The translations under genes were made by a program, and so were the position numbers. The notes below the pieces were generated by a model. The model did not search any database and was not told the DNA's origin. It saw only the letters and a program-made list of their open reading frames with translations. Below, piece by piece: positions 1-13,988 of a stretch of DNA of 64,000 nt. Source of the DNA: Lucifuga dentata (Eukaryota > Chordata > Actinopteri > Ophidiiformes > Bythitidae); the NCBI GenBank assembly GCA_014773175.1, contig VXCM01001559.1:124001-188000 (forward strand), in the 5' to 3' direction. Each line of letters begins with the position of its first letter. Position 1 is the stretch's first letter.

Positions 1-107
1 CATTCGCGGTCATCATTTGTAGCTCATTCTCTGCTGATTACAGCACTTAAAGGGACATATATTTACATCGTGTCCTCACATTTATAGTTTAATACAGCAG
101 GACTTAA

Positions 108-661
108 AATACCGGCAATTTTGTATCTTTGAACCCAATGTCAACCCGTGTACACGTTACTTTACTGTCAACCATTTCCCAAAATATATTACTCTAGCAG
201 TAAATTTTAGAATTGTTTTTCCTACCTTCCAGACTGCCACTGGTTTCAGTTCATTCCAGTATGCTATTAAAAATAACTTGTAGAGACTTGAAACAAGCTT
301 GAGATATGTAATCCATCACAGCTAACATGATGTCTATTGTTATTATTATTATTTTGTCAAAGTAACTATTTAAACAATCCAACATGGAGCTGCATGGAAG
401 ACAATGCATGTCTCCGTCGGGCAATATAGTCCCAGAAGACAGCTTTTACCAAGAAATTAAATTGTGCATAAGTAGACGAAACATTGAACTTAAGGTGCAT
501 GTATCACCTTAGCATTTGATTTTGAAAGATTAGGGGATTTGAAAAAATATCAGGAAAAGTAAAATACGGTTTTATGTTTTGAAAATTGGTTGTCAGCAAT
601 GTAACACATATGCAAGCTGCATAAATTAGACTCAAACATGCACGATCACCGGTATGGTCCT
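108..661 (+). mobile_element. TTAA-flanked MITE, copy 1
   Basis: A diverged copy bounded by TTAA at 104-107 and 662-665, with right terminus GGTATGGTCCT. The internal block cctaccttccagactgccac and the 3' TIR sequence are shared with the other copies. 554 bp, non-coding, downstream of the ppip5k1 3' end. Confidence 0.7.
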
Positions 662-844
662 TTAAAAAGACATTTTCTTCAGAACATCATAAAGAAAACT
701 GATTCAGAATTGATGAAAACAGACATTGTGCAACTAAACCACTGCTTGTTTTTTATGGTCACGTTGAAATTCAAAGATCAGATGTAAGAACATTTCAATT
801 TAACAAGCAGATGTGAGACACTGCGAAAGCTCAGCAGGAACGTT

Positions 845-850
845 TTTATT
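845..850 (-). terminator. Putative polyadenylation signal of ppip5k1
   Basis: AATAAA on the minus strand, 1.9 kb downstream of the stop codon. The plus strand reads gtttttattgg here. Transcript ends were not available. Confidence 0.35.
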
Positions 851-1984
851 GGATTTCTACACAGACGATTCGTCCTTATCGATTCAATTTAAAGCAGGTT
901 TTTAAGCAAATAGCGCAGATGCAGCACAGAAACAGCCAGTAAGGTGAGCTCGGGACACACACGCACCAAAGACACACACACTACTGTCAAGTTTCAGCTC
1001 GTGTGGCAGCGCTGTGAACTAACGCTTCGTCTCTACAGTACATTGCAGCGTAACACCGAATCCCAACATTTCATGGAATCACATTTTCTACCTGAAAAAC
1101 TTCTTTAGCTTAACACACTTTTTTTTGCTACATAACTGCTCGCCACAATAAAAACCACAGAAAATGTAAAAAGCCTCTGTTTGTTCAGGGATGAAATGAG
1201 AGATCATAGCTTTTGGATTTTTTCCCCCCCCTACTCGCTGAGGTGATTTTTACAAAAATATACAACAGCTATTGTACATTTAAATATGTTTATCTCACAT
1301 GTGAGCTTAAAAAATACAGAACATTTCTAAGATGCAGTTTCATAATAAATAGAATTTTCTCTCTCTCTCATCATTCCTACTGATTATATTAATTCTTCCA
1401 TGAGGCTTAAGGACTTTGGCAGTAAGCGTTGCACATACGGTTGACCTGGACTTTGAACACTTATTTTTTTTACTGGCAGTAATTCAGCTTTGGCCATCGT
1501 CCTTCAACAGCTCCGACTCCGCTTTTCAGCTTTTGAAATAATCAATGCAGGTCCTAAACATCCACAGACAAACAGCAAAGGAGACTGAAAAACAAAAGAG
1601 CAGAGGAGCTTCTGACGGCTTCTTCTCCATCATGTCCTGCATGTTTTTCCTGTGGCGATCTAGAAATGAGTCACCATTTCCTGTCGTTAATGTAGAGACG
1701 AGAAAAGGTCTGTGCTGGTGTCGTCCGGATAAGCGAAGCTCTCCCGTGCCAGAAAATATCTAATCGAGCTGACCAACGTGAGAGAAACAGGCAATGTAAC
1801 AGGAAGGTCAAAGATGAAGCTTAAGATAAAAACGACAAAAAAAAGAAAGCACTCTCATTTATCCTCTGAACGTGGATGCGGACGTGAGAATGGATGTGGA
1901 AAACTGGCATAATTACAGCCCAAAGAGCTGTCAGCAGAAGCCGCGTTTGAGGGTTGATCGCATGGTCGTGTGCCACTCAATTTT

Positions 1985-2345
1985 GAAACAATGCGGACAC
2001 CATTTGCGTGACGTAAACGCTCCATCGATGATTGGCCAAGTGAAGAGATATGGAGAAGGGAGAAGAAAGAGAGAAAGAGATAGAGAGGAAAACAGTGGCA
2101 GAACAACTTTTTCGTCTTGCAGCCAGCAAAAGTAACAGCGATTCCTCTTTGTTAATGAACAATGACTCTCTCTTTTCACTGTGTCCATATTTTGTTGTGG
2201 GTGACTGAAGCTTCTGTTTCTGGGTTTGTTTTCGTGGTTTGGGTGGTTATGAGCGGCTTTTTCCTACAGCGCCACCGAAAGTCACGGAGTTGAAGTACGT
2301 GATCCTCAAGCACGGTTGTCATGAAAGTGTGAGAACCACGAATGC
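1985..2345. repeat. Dispersed repeat A (in the ppip5k1 3' UTR)
   Basis: Aligns by eye over roughly 350 bp with 16815-17170 in the same orientation. Shared stretches include acagcgccacc then aaagtc, ggagttgaagt and aaccacgaatgccag/aaccatgaatgccag. Confidence 0.6.
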
Positions 2346-2753
2346 CAGAATACGCGGGTGGTCCATTTGGGAGGCGTCCGCGGCAGCGTTAAGCATAAAC
2401 CAGGCTTTGCAGAGATAGAGATGGACAGAACACATTGACTGTCTGAGGAGGCTCGATGGTGCAGCGGCACCGACCAGTATGATTGTAATTCTCCTGTATG
2501 GAGCTTAATGTGATCAGCTGTCACTTCAAAACACCTCAATGTATGGCGAACACCAAGAGGAAAAGAGGAAAAGCCTGGTGCCTGCAGTTCAGTCAAACGC
2601 TCCACTGCTCAAATCCAAAACTCCGCTTTAGTTACAGTAGTTACAGCAGTCATGGGAGTTTCAGTCATGGTTTCGTTGGTCTCGTTCCTACGGCTCCGCT
2701 GCGTGAGCCGCTTTGACCTCTAAAGGGCTCTCGGTAAGGGAGAGAGTNCGTTA

Positions 2754-3358
2754 CTACGGCTCCGCTGCGTGAGCCGCTTTGACCTCTAAAGGGCTCTCGG
2801 TAAGGGAGAGAGTTCCTGGGCTGTCCGCCCACACGTCCATGGACTCCTGGGTGTCAAAAAACTCGTCAGGCCCCTCAGGAGACTGGGGCGTCTGCGAGCT
2901 GGAGCCCGCCTCGCTGCTGCTCTCCCTGAGCTCCAGCAGCACAGGAAGAGAGCCCGGCAGGGTGCAGTAACCCTCCATCCGACCCAGAGAAAGTTCAGCG
3001 AGGGGGGAACAGGGCAATCTGAGGCTGGAATCTGGGATTTCATCTCTGCAAGGCTCCATGGCTGCAGAGGCTGCTTCTGGCACTTCCTGCACGAGTTTAG
3101 GATTATCGTTTATGGACTCTGCATCCTGTGGTGAGTTATTGGGAGTCAGTGGGATTTCGGGGGGGTTGGCCAAGTCGACGATTTGTGAGCCGACGGCAGA
3201 TGCTGGCTGAGCAGATGTGGTTTGACAGGAGTGGGTTTCCTCACTACTCTGTGGAGTGAGGGACGTCTTGTCACTAAAGCTGAAGCGAGGGGAAGTGTCA
3301 GCTGTGGTGGGAGATGAAGGCCCGGCGCTGGACACTGTGCTGGATGGACCGCTGCTAT
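2754..3358 (-). CDS. ppip5k1: ppip5k1 terminal coding exon 30 (aa 1214-1414)
   Basis: It opens [19 protein letters not shown], diagnostic for PPIP5K1, and continues as a low-complexity acidic Ser/Pro-rich tail ending AAHAAEP and a TAG stop at 2756-2754. The last coding bases lie in a 65-nt segment repeated on both sides of the N at 2748. Both copies give the same TAG, so the C-terminus is secure. Confidence 0.94.
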
Positions 3359-4558
3359 CTGCAGGGACAGGAAAGAGGACAAGTAGGGTCACAGAAAAAA
3401 ACTTAGAACATTTGCTGTGATGCATTTAGTGTCTACCCTGGGAAAAAACAATTCTGTGGTTTACAAAAGATGAAAAACAGCAGAAGGTAAACATTTAACA
3501 CAGGCTGCAATGGGCAAGTTGTATTCTATAAATATCTCACAGATGTCTGAGTAGCTGAGGCCGACCTAGAAATGTCAATCGAAACGCTATCAAGATGACG
3601 CCGCCATACTCACACCAAGGAGGTCTGTCAGAACGAGATCGGAGAGAGACGGAGGAAGAGAGGACTCTCTGAGGGATGTAGGAGTCCACTGACGGATGAT
3701 TGTGCGTGCCAAACATGGCTGACAGAGCTGCAGGGATAAAGCATAGGCCAGGGCCAAGTTAAAGGAAAACACTAGTAATATTTTACCATTAAAAAAAAAA
3801 AAAAAAAAAANAAAAAAAAAAAAAAAAAAATCAATAAATCCCACGAAGACATCGAAATCAGCAAATAATTTCATCTACTAACAAGTATTTTCAGTGTAGT
3901 TAAAGTCTAATAAATGCACTAGAGTGATTTTCTAGAACACAATGAGGCACCAACTAAACCAGGCCATGCTGTCAAGAGAAAAAATAACTCCCACCTGATC
4001 CCTTTAAATGAGTTTTTTAATTAAATACACAAACCTTATCTTCATTGCTTACCTCTTTTGGTCTTGGAGTGCGGATCGCTGCCACTCTCGCACACGGCAG
4101 CGAGGAACTCATTGACTTGTTTTAGAGAAAGGGAGTTGTGCAGCGTTTCCAGCGGGTAGATGGAGGGCACCATGGAGCAGCCTTCGAAGCCTGCGGCACA
4201 GGAGGGACACGACGCCCACGGGCATGTCAAAACTCAGCGGAACCGAACTGACCATTACAGCAGCAGGCAGATCCGCTCAAGATGAAACCCGAACACCACC
4301 ACCGCCCCGACGCTAACCGTATCCCTCCGCTAACCGTATCCCTCCGCACGGCGCGCTCAAATCCCGCTCCACTTTCAGAAGGAACTGCGTCGAAACAACT
4401 TAAAAAAAAAAAAAAAAANACCCCGCAAGAACTGCCGGTCATCTAAAGTTAATTTCCACGCAGGCAGGCAATTTACAAAAACCATGCCAGACCATCCGCG
4501 AACAAGTCTACACATCTTCAACGTCTCACGCCATTTCCCAAACAAAAAAAAAAAANAA

Positions 4559-4589
<31 letters not shown>

Positions 4590-7516
4590 CAGCTCTCAAA
4601 GACACGTTCTAGTCGGTACCGACATTTCACACCGCAGCCCCAAACTGCCGTTAAAAACCATCCAGACTGCAGCTCGTGTCCAACGTTCAGCTGTTAGTTT
4701 ACAACTCTGCGCGTTTCACAGCAGCCATTCACGATCACAGAGCGCCAAACCTGCGTTCAGCTGTGAGTTTGCAGCACAGCAGCAAGAATCTCATGCTGGT
4801 TAAACACAGCGACAAGTGGCATTCAAGACTGAACTCAAAGGGGGATCGCTTCCAAACTCAGAGCGCACAGCTGAATGGCGTGAAGTCGTCGAATTAAAAA
4901 AAAAAAAAACATAAAAAATGTGACGTGCATAAATCTAATACCAGTTTATCTAACCCTGCTGAGCAAACACGGAGGTGCGGGATGATGGCACAAGCTTATT
5001 TACATAAAGACGCTGCGTTCCAGTCAAAGTGTCATGTCGGAATTTCCCAGTTAAAAATTCCTAGTAGTTCCGACCTCCAAGCGTTTCAACACCCACCATG
5101 CCAAATCTTTAAAAAATTAAAGAAAAAAAAAAGCCAATAAATACTATAAAATAAATAAAGTTAGTAATACTAACCAAACTAAGGCTAACATTTATTACAG
5201 GACTGTTTGGTTGGACTGTATTACAATGAATAGGCATGTTTATATTTATGCAAACTGAATGCAGTTTAAGTGGTATTAAGCATTTGTGAGAAGTTAATTT
5301 TCTGACATTCTGTGGCAAAGCCTTATCTCTACGCTACAGATGACTAACTTGGCGATATATTTTGACCTTTTTATTTCAAAGTCACGCAAGAATTTACTTC
5401 ATTCGGATGTTAGCTTACTATTTACATTTGCTAAGTTCGCATCCACGGGCGCCGCCATGTTGAGTGACGTCATCATCGTTGAAGTCGGGGTAGATTGCAC
5501 CGAATTTCCCAATTCTTGCCTTCAAGTGCCTCCAACACATTGTTTTCATGTAGGAGGTCGGAAATTTTAAAGTTCTGAGTTGTCTGGAACACAGCATTAT
5601 TATCTCTAATACCAGTTCAGAGTCTTTAGAATCCTCTTGAACTCTGACAGGGTGATGCAAAGATGGTGCCACAATTTAAATATTCATATAATAATACATG
5701 TTTTGGTCAGAATTTTGACTTACATACGGGGAAGGACACCGAAAGCCTGATGATGTTGGCCTTGTGATCACTGCGTTGGCACATCAGTTGGTTGGGTGGA
5801 TACACATTTCCACTCTTCCGCTGTTCATGTTTGTGTCCTTAATTTGCCGTTGCTGTGTTAGGTACATGTCATGTGAGGATAAAGAGTCTATTTTTCTATC
5901 GAGGTACAGAAATGGACCCCAGGCCTGCGTCTTCACTGAATAAAGTATCTAAACGAATAACAAGATTCATTGTGTGCAATGAATTACTGCTATACTGCAA
6001 ATATTATCTAGTATGTGCTACACACACATTGTTGGTCATTGACCTGGAGCTGTAAGCAGAGGGTAGTAGGGGTTGGGGAAGGGGGGGGGAAGAGCGATTT
6101 TTCGATTAATTGCAGTTCAAATTGAAATGATTCTGATATCCCTTCATAAAATAAAAAAAAAAAGNTTCGATTAATTGCAGTTCAAATTGAAATGATTCTG
6201 ATATCCCTTCATAAAATAAAAAAAAAAAGATGTTTAATGCTAGTAGTGTATGTATTACATAAGTTCTGTGAAGCCACTTCTCACTGATGTAGCACAACTA
6301 CTTTTCAACGGAAAGCACGTTTACACCTTATTTGAAAATTGCACTGAAGAAGTTTTCTGTTAGAAGAAATCAGTTCAAAGTTAATGAATTTTGCGCAAAA
6401 GAGTTTTACTGAAAAGTCATTGTTTCAGTTGGTTTGGTTTGGTTTCATTTAATACACTCATTAAGTTTCAACATATATTTTGAAAGACTGTCTTCACTTT
6501 TTTAACACAATGATGTAATTTAGAGAAATTAAACTGAACAAAATTTTCCAGAATTTAACCGAATCGAAGCTTTGAAATTGAAATCGAATTGAAAGGTCAG
6601 AATCAATATCCAGACCTAGAGGGGAAGGATTAAAAGACTGCGAAATCTGCATGTATATATACACCGAAAATCAAAAAAAAAAAACCAACTCACAGCACTC
6701 CAGCTTGCAGTCTGCATAACCACAATAACAGGCAGGCATGCAGAAATATCGAGGCAAAGCAGAGGAGTTCAGCCACATAACAGGCAGTCATATCTAAACC
6801 GTGAGCGCGCATTCAAGAGGCCGGGATTAGGAAGGCGGGGCCAGGGGCTGACCGTGGAGGTACTCTAGGGGGTCCTGGCCAGAGGTGAGCCAGTTTCGGA
6901 AGAGGCGGAGGTGGTAGGAGCACTGGTGGAGGTGGTGGGCAAGCGCTCCGTCCAGAGAGAGATGATGGCCCAGGCTGAGGTCAGTGGAGAAACACCTCAA
7001 CAACTGGGCCACATGATGCTCCTGCATCGGCTCTGAGGAAGAGAAGGGAGAGCGAGGAAGGACTGAGCGGAGAAGGGTGTGGAGACATTAGGATTTAAGA
7101 CGGAAGGGATAGATGGAGGGACTGATACACGGTAAAGATGAGATGGGGAAACGAGACCGAGCGTGAACAGTAGGGCCGGGCATCATTAAAAAGTTCACTA
7201 GCAGGATCAAAGCAAGATTTCAGTATCGCTTCCCTGATGATGATATATCTTTTTTCTTTAAAAAACAATTTTTTTTGAGTGTTTAATATGTCTGAAATAA
7301 AAAAAACCTCTTTATCCTTTCAATTACTTTTTTTTTTTTTAATAAGAAAAGAATATTATAAGGATATTATCTCTGTACAAATCTTTAGCTTGACACTGAT
7401 ATTTTAAACTGGGCATGGAATAGCATCTAAAAAACTTTTAATAGAAATATCTAGCTTTTTTGATTCCCAGCCCTAATGAAAGAAGCGTAAAGAGAAACGG
7501 GAGGAGGCAGGAGCTG

Positions 7517-7560
<44 letters not shown>

Positions 7561-10500
7561 ATAAATGGAAGATGCAGCCAAAAGCTGATCCTGGCTGCCC
7601 AACAGCCAAAGAGCAGAATCAGGTTCAAGCAACTTTCTGCTCTGGAATCATCCAGCACGCCTGCGGATGTTTTCCCTTCCAACAGCACAAGCAAAGCTCA
7701 GAGCAAGAGGTTTGGGGGAAAAAACAAAAAATGTGTCATGTTGCTCATCCGCTATTAAAATGAACTTTCATCCCTTTTAATACTAAGAGGAGCAACAATG
7801 ACACACACAAAAAAAATCCTTTCTGCATTACATTTTCAGTTTGGTCAGTTTTTCCAAAACACTGTGGAAGCTGTTAAAACGTGCAGATAAATCTTGTTGC
7901 TGAATCAAAAACTATTTGCAGAATTAATCTTGTTTTGTTGTTTCTACAAAGCTGCAGCTGGACATTTAGCACCAACACAAAACGGCATGATCCTGGCTGT
8001 CATACCTGTCACGGTCCACCACAAAGGTGAAAACACTGCTGTGGCGGATGTGTCATCCTTTGTTCCTGTGGTGAATGATACACGTCAGATACAAACATGC
8101 TAAATATTGATACTCCGGTTTGATAGGATCGACTGGCTGTGCAGACTGTTATCTTCGCTATGAGTAATTCAGTTGTTGAGCTGATTTTAGGTTTCTAAAA
8201 ACTCCTGGGTTGCCTCTCTCCTTTGACAGGACGCTCTCAGAGAAACGTTCCGAGGATTAGTGCTGGAAGAACACGATCATTTTAAGCAGTCACACGGGTT
8301 AAATGACCGAAAGGAAGAAAACTCTGGATTTGCAAAGGAAACGATCCACCGCCGCCTCAGCACCGTATTCAGTCCAAAAGCAAAGATTTGAGAGGACTCA
8401 CAAACTGCTAAATGACCGTCACTTCCTCCTTTTAACCAGTTTAAATAAGTCAATTTTCCAGAATGAAGGGGTAGAAGAGGGGAAAAAAATACAGACCATA
8501 CTGCTAACTCATTCACATCAACAGTTGCCTGCTGCTATACTAAAAAAAAAAAAAAAAAANCCCCCCCCCCAAAAAAACAAAGAAAAAAGAAATCAATAAA
8601 ACCAGCAAATATAGAAATATTCCATCACAGCCACCAAACACCAGGAATGCTCATTAAAAAGCACATGGCCCCATAAAAGAAACACTGGTCAGATATGTTG
8701 TAATTCATAACAGACACACAGGAGATGGAATGAGCAATGCTTGAACCCTTTCCCGGTCCGTCTGTCAGAGCTGAGATGCATTCAGAGTCATTCTGAAAGT
8801 AATCCAGTAAAGGAAAGTAATCCAGTAATGCAGCAAACATGGATAGAAATCGCAGGTTAGCAGCGCTGAGAGTCAAACTCAACAGGGGAAGGGTTAAACA
8901 CTGCCAGGCTTTTAATGGATGGCTCAGATTACATCCTCTTCAATGATGGTCACAGGTTTACATTTTAAGTAACTGCAATGTACCCATACACACACACACA
9001 CGGATCCACGCGCACACACAGATACAGACACGCCTATTGGTTGAAAGGTATTGAATCATTAGGTGATGGGTCACCAAATTACAAACTTTATGCAGGATGT
9101 TAAACAGGGTTCCCACCCTTGGCTCATTATATAATTCCATATAATTCACATTTTGTATTTGTATGCACATAGAATGGTTCCTCAGTTAAATAATGATAAA
9201 GGTAAAGCAGGAGTGAGGCTTTTAAAGTTTCAGGTGAGCCAGAAAGAGTCAGTCATTAGTAATAATTGTACCAAAATGATGCCTTTAATGTCTTGATATC
9301 TATAGAGATAATCTAAGCAGTATTTTTTAACCTGCTGAGTCTCTTGATTATGGTAAACCTGACTCAGTCTTGGTGATTTGGATTATTAAAATCAATAAAA
9401 ATGCCTGAGAAATTCTTAGCTGATATGTGATGTGACAGCTATGACTTCACAGGAAAAAAATAATCTGGTATAAAGCAAAATCTCTGGCATAAAGCCTGGT
9501 AAACTAAACCACGTCACTACACCACTTCCCCATAAGGTAACATAAAAAAAAAACAAAAAAACACAAGATCAAAACTGGGATTTATTCGCACTCTTTGATT
9601 ATCTGTCTGCGTGAGTTACTTCAAAATCAATAAGTTGGACTACAAACGTTAGGCTATATCACTGAAATAGTGAGGCGTCAGGAGGCAGCCTCCACAGATT
9701 ACCGCATCTGAGTAAAGGGAACAGACTGTTCAGAAAACGTCTCTCTCTTTTTTCTGCAAGATATTGTTAACTTTTTAGAGAAACAGAGGAAAATTCATAA
9801 AATGCAGTGCCAGATTTAATGTGTCCGTAAGAGTAGACAGCACCACAAAACCATGATCTCTGATTCAAAAACAAATCTTACCTGCCTCTTATCATTTGCC
9901 TTGAAAGACCTTACTGCGGCATTTCCCAATTTGCAATTAAGACCTGTTTCAGCATGAAGGTAAATTTAGTTGTTCCAATGTTTTAAACTATATTCGCCTC
10001 AAATGTTATTTTTCATTAAAAAATTATATATAAAATCAATGAGTTAATTAGTCAGTTTATATAAATACAGAATTTTGACTCTGCTCTTAATAGCCTCCTC
10101 CTCAGGTTCTTCCTCCAAGTCTCACAGCGCCCCCTCCTGTGCACTGGGACACCCGGTAGTGTCTGGATGCCTTTTCCTTCATCGCTGTTTTTTTCGCTCA
10201 TCTTTCCACTGTTTTTGACATTCTAAAGGCGTTCTTGTTTCTCTTCTTAATGCAGAATAATCGACTTCTGCTTTATCCTCCCAGATTTGTTTAGCAGTTG
10301 CAGCAATTCTACTAAACAGTTGGCAATTATTTGTCTGTGCCTCCTCTGTAAAAATGTGGTGCTCTGAAGCAGAAAATTATGTTTCCTCTGCTGATTTGGC
10401 TGCTCATTTTGCTTTGGCATAGGATGATAAGTCTTACACAGTATATGTAGCAGCTCATTAACATACCAATTTTCACTGGCTTTTACCTGGGACACACCTT

Positions 10501-13500
10501 ACAACAACACATCAGGGTGCAAGCACACTAACCAACACTATGGAAGCTTTACGAGTGAGCTTCAACCATCGTGGTTCAGATTTATCATGTTGCTGTGTAG
10601 CTAACGTGTGTTTTTATGAATTACCCAACATACAGTCTGTCAGTTAGCTTGTCTAGTAGCTATTGCTGAAAGCAGAGGACTTGATCCAGTGATGAATCTC
10701 TGGTTTGACATTATCAACACGGAAAACAACCAATCGCTGAAGGAGCCGTACAGATTACTCAAGAGGAAATTAGGGATCTGCTGAAACATTTCATAATGCT
10801 GTGAAACGGCACCACAACTGCAAGTACAGAGGCAATTCTTTTGGCTGGGACAAATGGTAACCAGTAAATGTAGGTTTTGCAATATTAAACAATGAGAAGG
10901 TAGACTGCAGTTTTGGTTCTTTCAAGTTAAAAGACCAAATACTGAGTATAAGGTGATAAAAGGATCATCACTGTAAAATGGTAACTGTTACCATTTTTCC
11001 CATCTTGTATCTTGCATTCACTGAAACGACAATAAACAGCATGAACATGGCTAAGATTTCTGCTGCGCTGTGTAAAATTTGATGACATTCCCCACTTCCA
11101 AATTCCATGATGTTTCACAAATTCAATGACCAGTGGGAACCCTGGTTATAAAGAGAATGTCGGGTAGTGTTAGGAAAGTAAGAGTCCAAAGTTTATGGAT
11201 AAACTAAAAAACAAAAACAATAGAAAAACAAAATTAAGAAAACCTTGAATGCTTGAAGGGCCATGTGAAAAAAAAAAACAAAGTCGAAAAACAAAAGTCT
11301 GAAACATGCAAGACAAAGGGAGGTGAAGTGGAAATATACTTGAAAGAAGCAGACGTACCATTAGTCGGATGCTTTGCAAACGACACAGAAAATCGTTTTA
11401 CTGCCGGCATAGACAACAACTCTGAGGAAATAAAAAAAAAAGTTCACTAGTGTTACCATGAGCCACAGTAACTCATTTTATGTTTGATCTTTCCCTGATT
11501 TTATCTAGTGTGAGCATATCAGTGAAAAGACGAATCAACAGCTTGTATAAAAAAACCTCTTTTCCAGTTTTAGAAAAAGCCATGACTGAAGGTCCTGTTC
11601 AGACATAGAGGTGTTTGTAGGACACGCACACATGCACACACACACAAAACATCTTCTGATGAAGAAGTGAGATGAAATGTTTTCAACTTAGGAGCTGAAG
11701 ACACAACCGTGAGACACAAAGACAAAGCCTTTGGAAAAACAAGCCTAATATTTAGGTCTACTTCCTGCTTGGGTTCTGAGCATTGTGGCAAGATGCACAA
11801 CAGTCCCAGCGACTGATTTCATGCTGCTTAGCCTCCTGACAATAACATTTTCCTCTGGTGGACATGACCGGGTTTATGCTGGAACCAGCAAAGGGGGAAA
11901 AAAAAATGACACCAGCGCTACACTCAGAGCAGCGGCCACTGAGACGAATCACAATTTGGGCCTACGGACTGCTTCCAGATTAATAAAAGGCTTCCACTGA
12001 GTCGTGAAAATGAGGTGCGACAAGATGGATGACAAGAGACCCGACAGCAAGACCACATGTGAAACACTGAACAAGTGGGAGGATGGGAGAAGACAACCTG
12101 ATACCACAATGACACCTACTGGACAACAGACATCATTTACACTAGATTATCATGTTTTGGATGTGTTATTATAAAGCCTGAACTTGATCTTGAACATTCA
12201 CATACAATATTATTCATATGAAGTTTGAATAATACGTTGGATCAGTTGTGGCCCTGGTGAGTGGCTAATACACAGAAATATGTGAAAAATAAATGAGTGG
12301 ATGATGCAGATCTCAGCAGCCATTCACCACTGGCTACAGGAAATTTGAACTTAAGCAGAATTAAGTTTAACAGACGACTGTGAAAAAAGTACCTACACAT
12401 AAACTATACTTGATATTCTTTAACATCGTAAATGTGGCGGTACAGGATTGATATCAATGCTGGAATCAGTCTTCAGTTGTGTGGATTTGGTGTTCACTGT
12501 AATTATGATAGAATCTGACACTTAGCAGCCATGGACCATGCAGAAAACCATGGGGACATGAGAATCAAGAGGCAGAAACATACTGATGAGCTGTTGCTTA
12601 TACGTGCAGGAGCCCTATAAATCATATTAGATGTAGTTTAGAATTAGAAATTAGCTGGACATTTGTATTTAACATCTCAGGCTAACAATCTTTCTAAATT
12701 CTCAGTGCTGGCTGTGACTTTGTATCAGTAAATAAGGTTAAATATTAGGCTATGTATGGGCTTTCCAAATTTGAAGCAAAATAAAAAGCCGCTGTGACAG
12801 AAATATAATATTTTATCTACAGTCTGTGCTCTGTGTGGGAAGCTTTAGTGAGTCTAAGGCATAAAATATAGGTACTTGGAAAGAAATATACCAATCTGAC
12901 AGAGAAAGAATGGAAATAGCCAGAGATTTTGCTGACTACAATGACTCCTTAATCAAGTACAACACAGAGTAGGTGTGTTTGTTTTTCCTCATATTCGTCT
13001 GTTCCATTGTTACGTATTAGACATTTGTGATTCTGAGTATAAATGTATTCATGCTTTCATAATCCTCACTTTTCTCATGCTGCACACATTTCCCTTCATT
13101 CTACTCTTCCAGTTAAGTTCGGTTACTGTGTTTTTGCACATCACCTAAATAATGGAATCAATACTTTTTCTATACTAAATCCAAATATTTCTCCATCATG
13201 CATCAGCACCTGATTTCCCCACAGGCATTGCTGAGGACTTCATTAGCTTCCAGCTAACTTTAGAGCTAATGGGAAATGTGCCACTCATCTGCATTGTCCC
13301 TGTTCAGGTTAGTGGGAGCCTGGTCACAAACACATACCGTCTTTGTAGGACAGACTGCCGGTGGAGAATTTTTTGCGGTGTGCACGTGCGTAGTCCTGCA
13401 GGTTAGGTGCGCTAGAGGACCCACCTAGGACAGTGGTGCTGAAGAGCCCGGCGCACTGTGAGCCTGCGAGGGGGGGCGGGGGGTTAGTCACTACTATACA

Positions 13501-13948
13501 ACATGCAGTTACCAAAACAAATGTCCAGAAAAACAGCAGAGACAGACAGAGATCAGGATTCTGAGAGATGCCATGCAACTCATACCATCATGTCTCTCTC
13601 TCTCTCTCTCTCCGTCTGCGCCCCTACAAATAACCTGTAGGCCTAAAAATAAAAATCCACCCTTGAATCCTTTTTAACTGTTATTTGTCGTCTGTTCTGC
13701 GATGTTTGTCAAGTGCATAAAGTGCAATTCTGTAACTAAATGCTCTTAAATTCTCTTTTTCTCTTCACTTTAATCTGCAGATAGCAATGATTCCTGCATC
13801 TTCATACATACAACATTAGTACATGCAAAGAGAGAGAGAAGCAGTGTAGCACAGGAATAGAGGGAAGTTAGTCAGGACAAAATGTCTGATTCCTCTCCGA
13901 TGGATTTCTCCATGTGTAACTGTCATTGGTGCAAAATAATGTCCAAAA

Positions 13949-13988
<40 letters not shown>

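Larger units (their letters stand above)
830..2753 (-). other. ppip5k1: ppip5k1 3' UTR (inferred extent)
   Basis: No further coding sequence follows the TAG. The only AATAAA hexamer on this strand between here and the MITE at 108-661 is at 850-845, so cleavage near 820-835 is inferred. This gives a UTR of about 1.9 kb. It contains a segment (about 1985-2345) that is similar to one in an intron of the same gene. Confidence 0.45.

Noticed and set aside
7438..7763. Open frames of alternating Cys-Val or His-Thr over CA/GT repeats
   Set aside because: Translations of a dinucleotide microsatellite; the same pattern occurs at every CA/GT array here.
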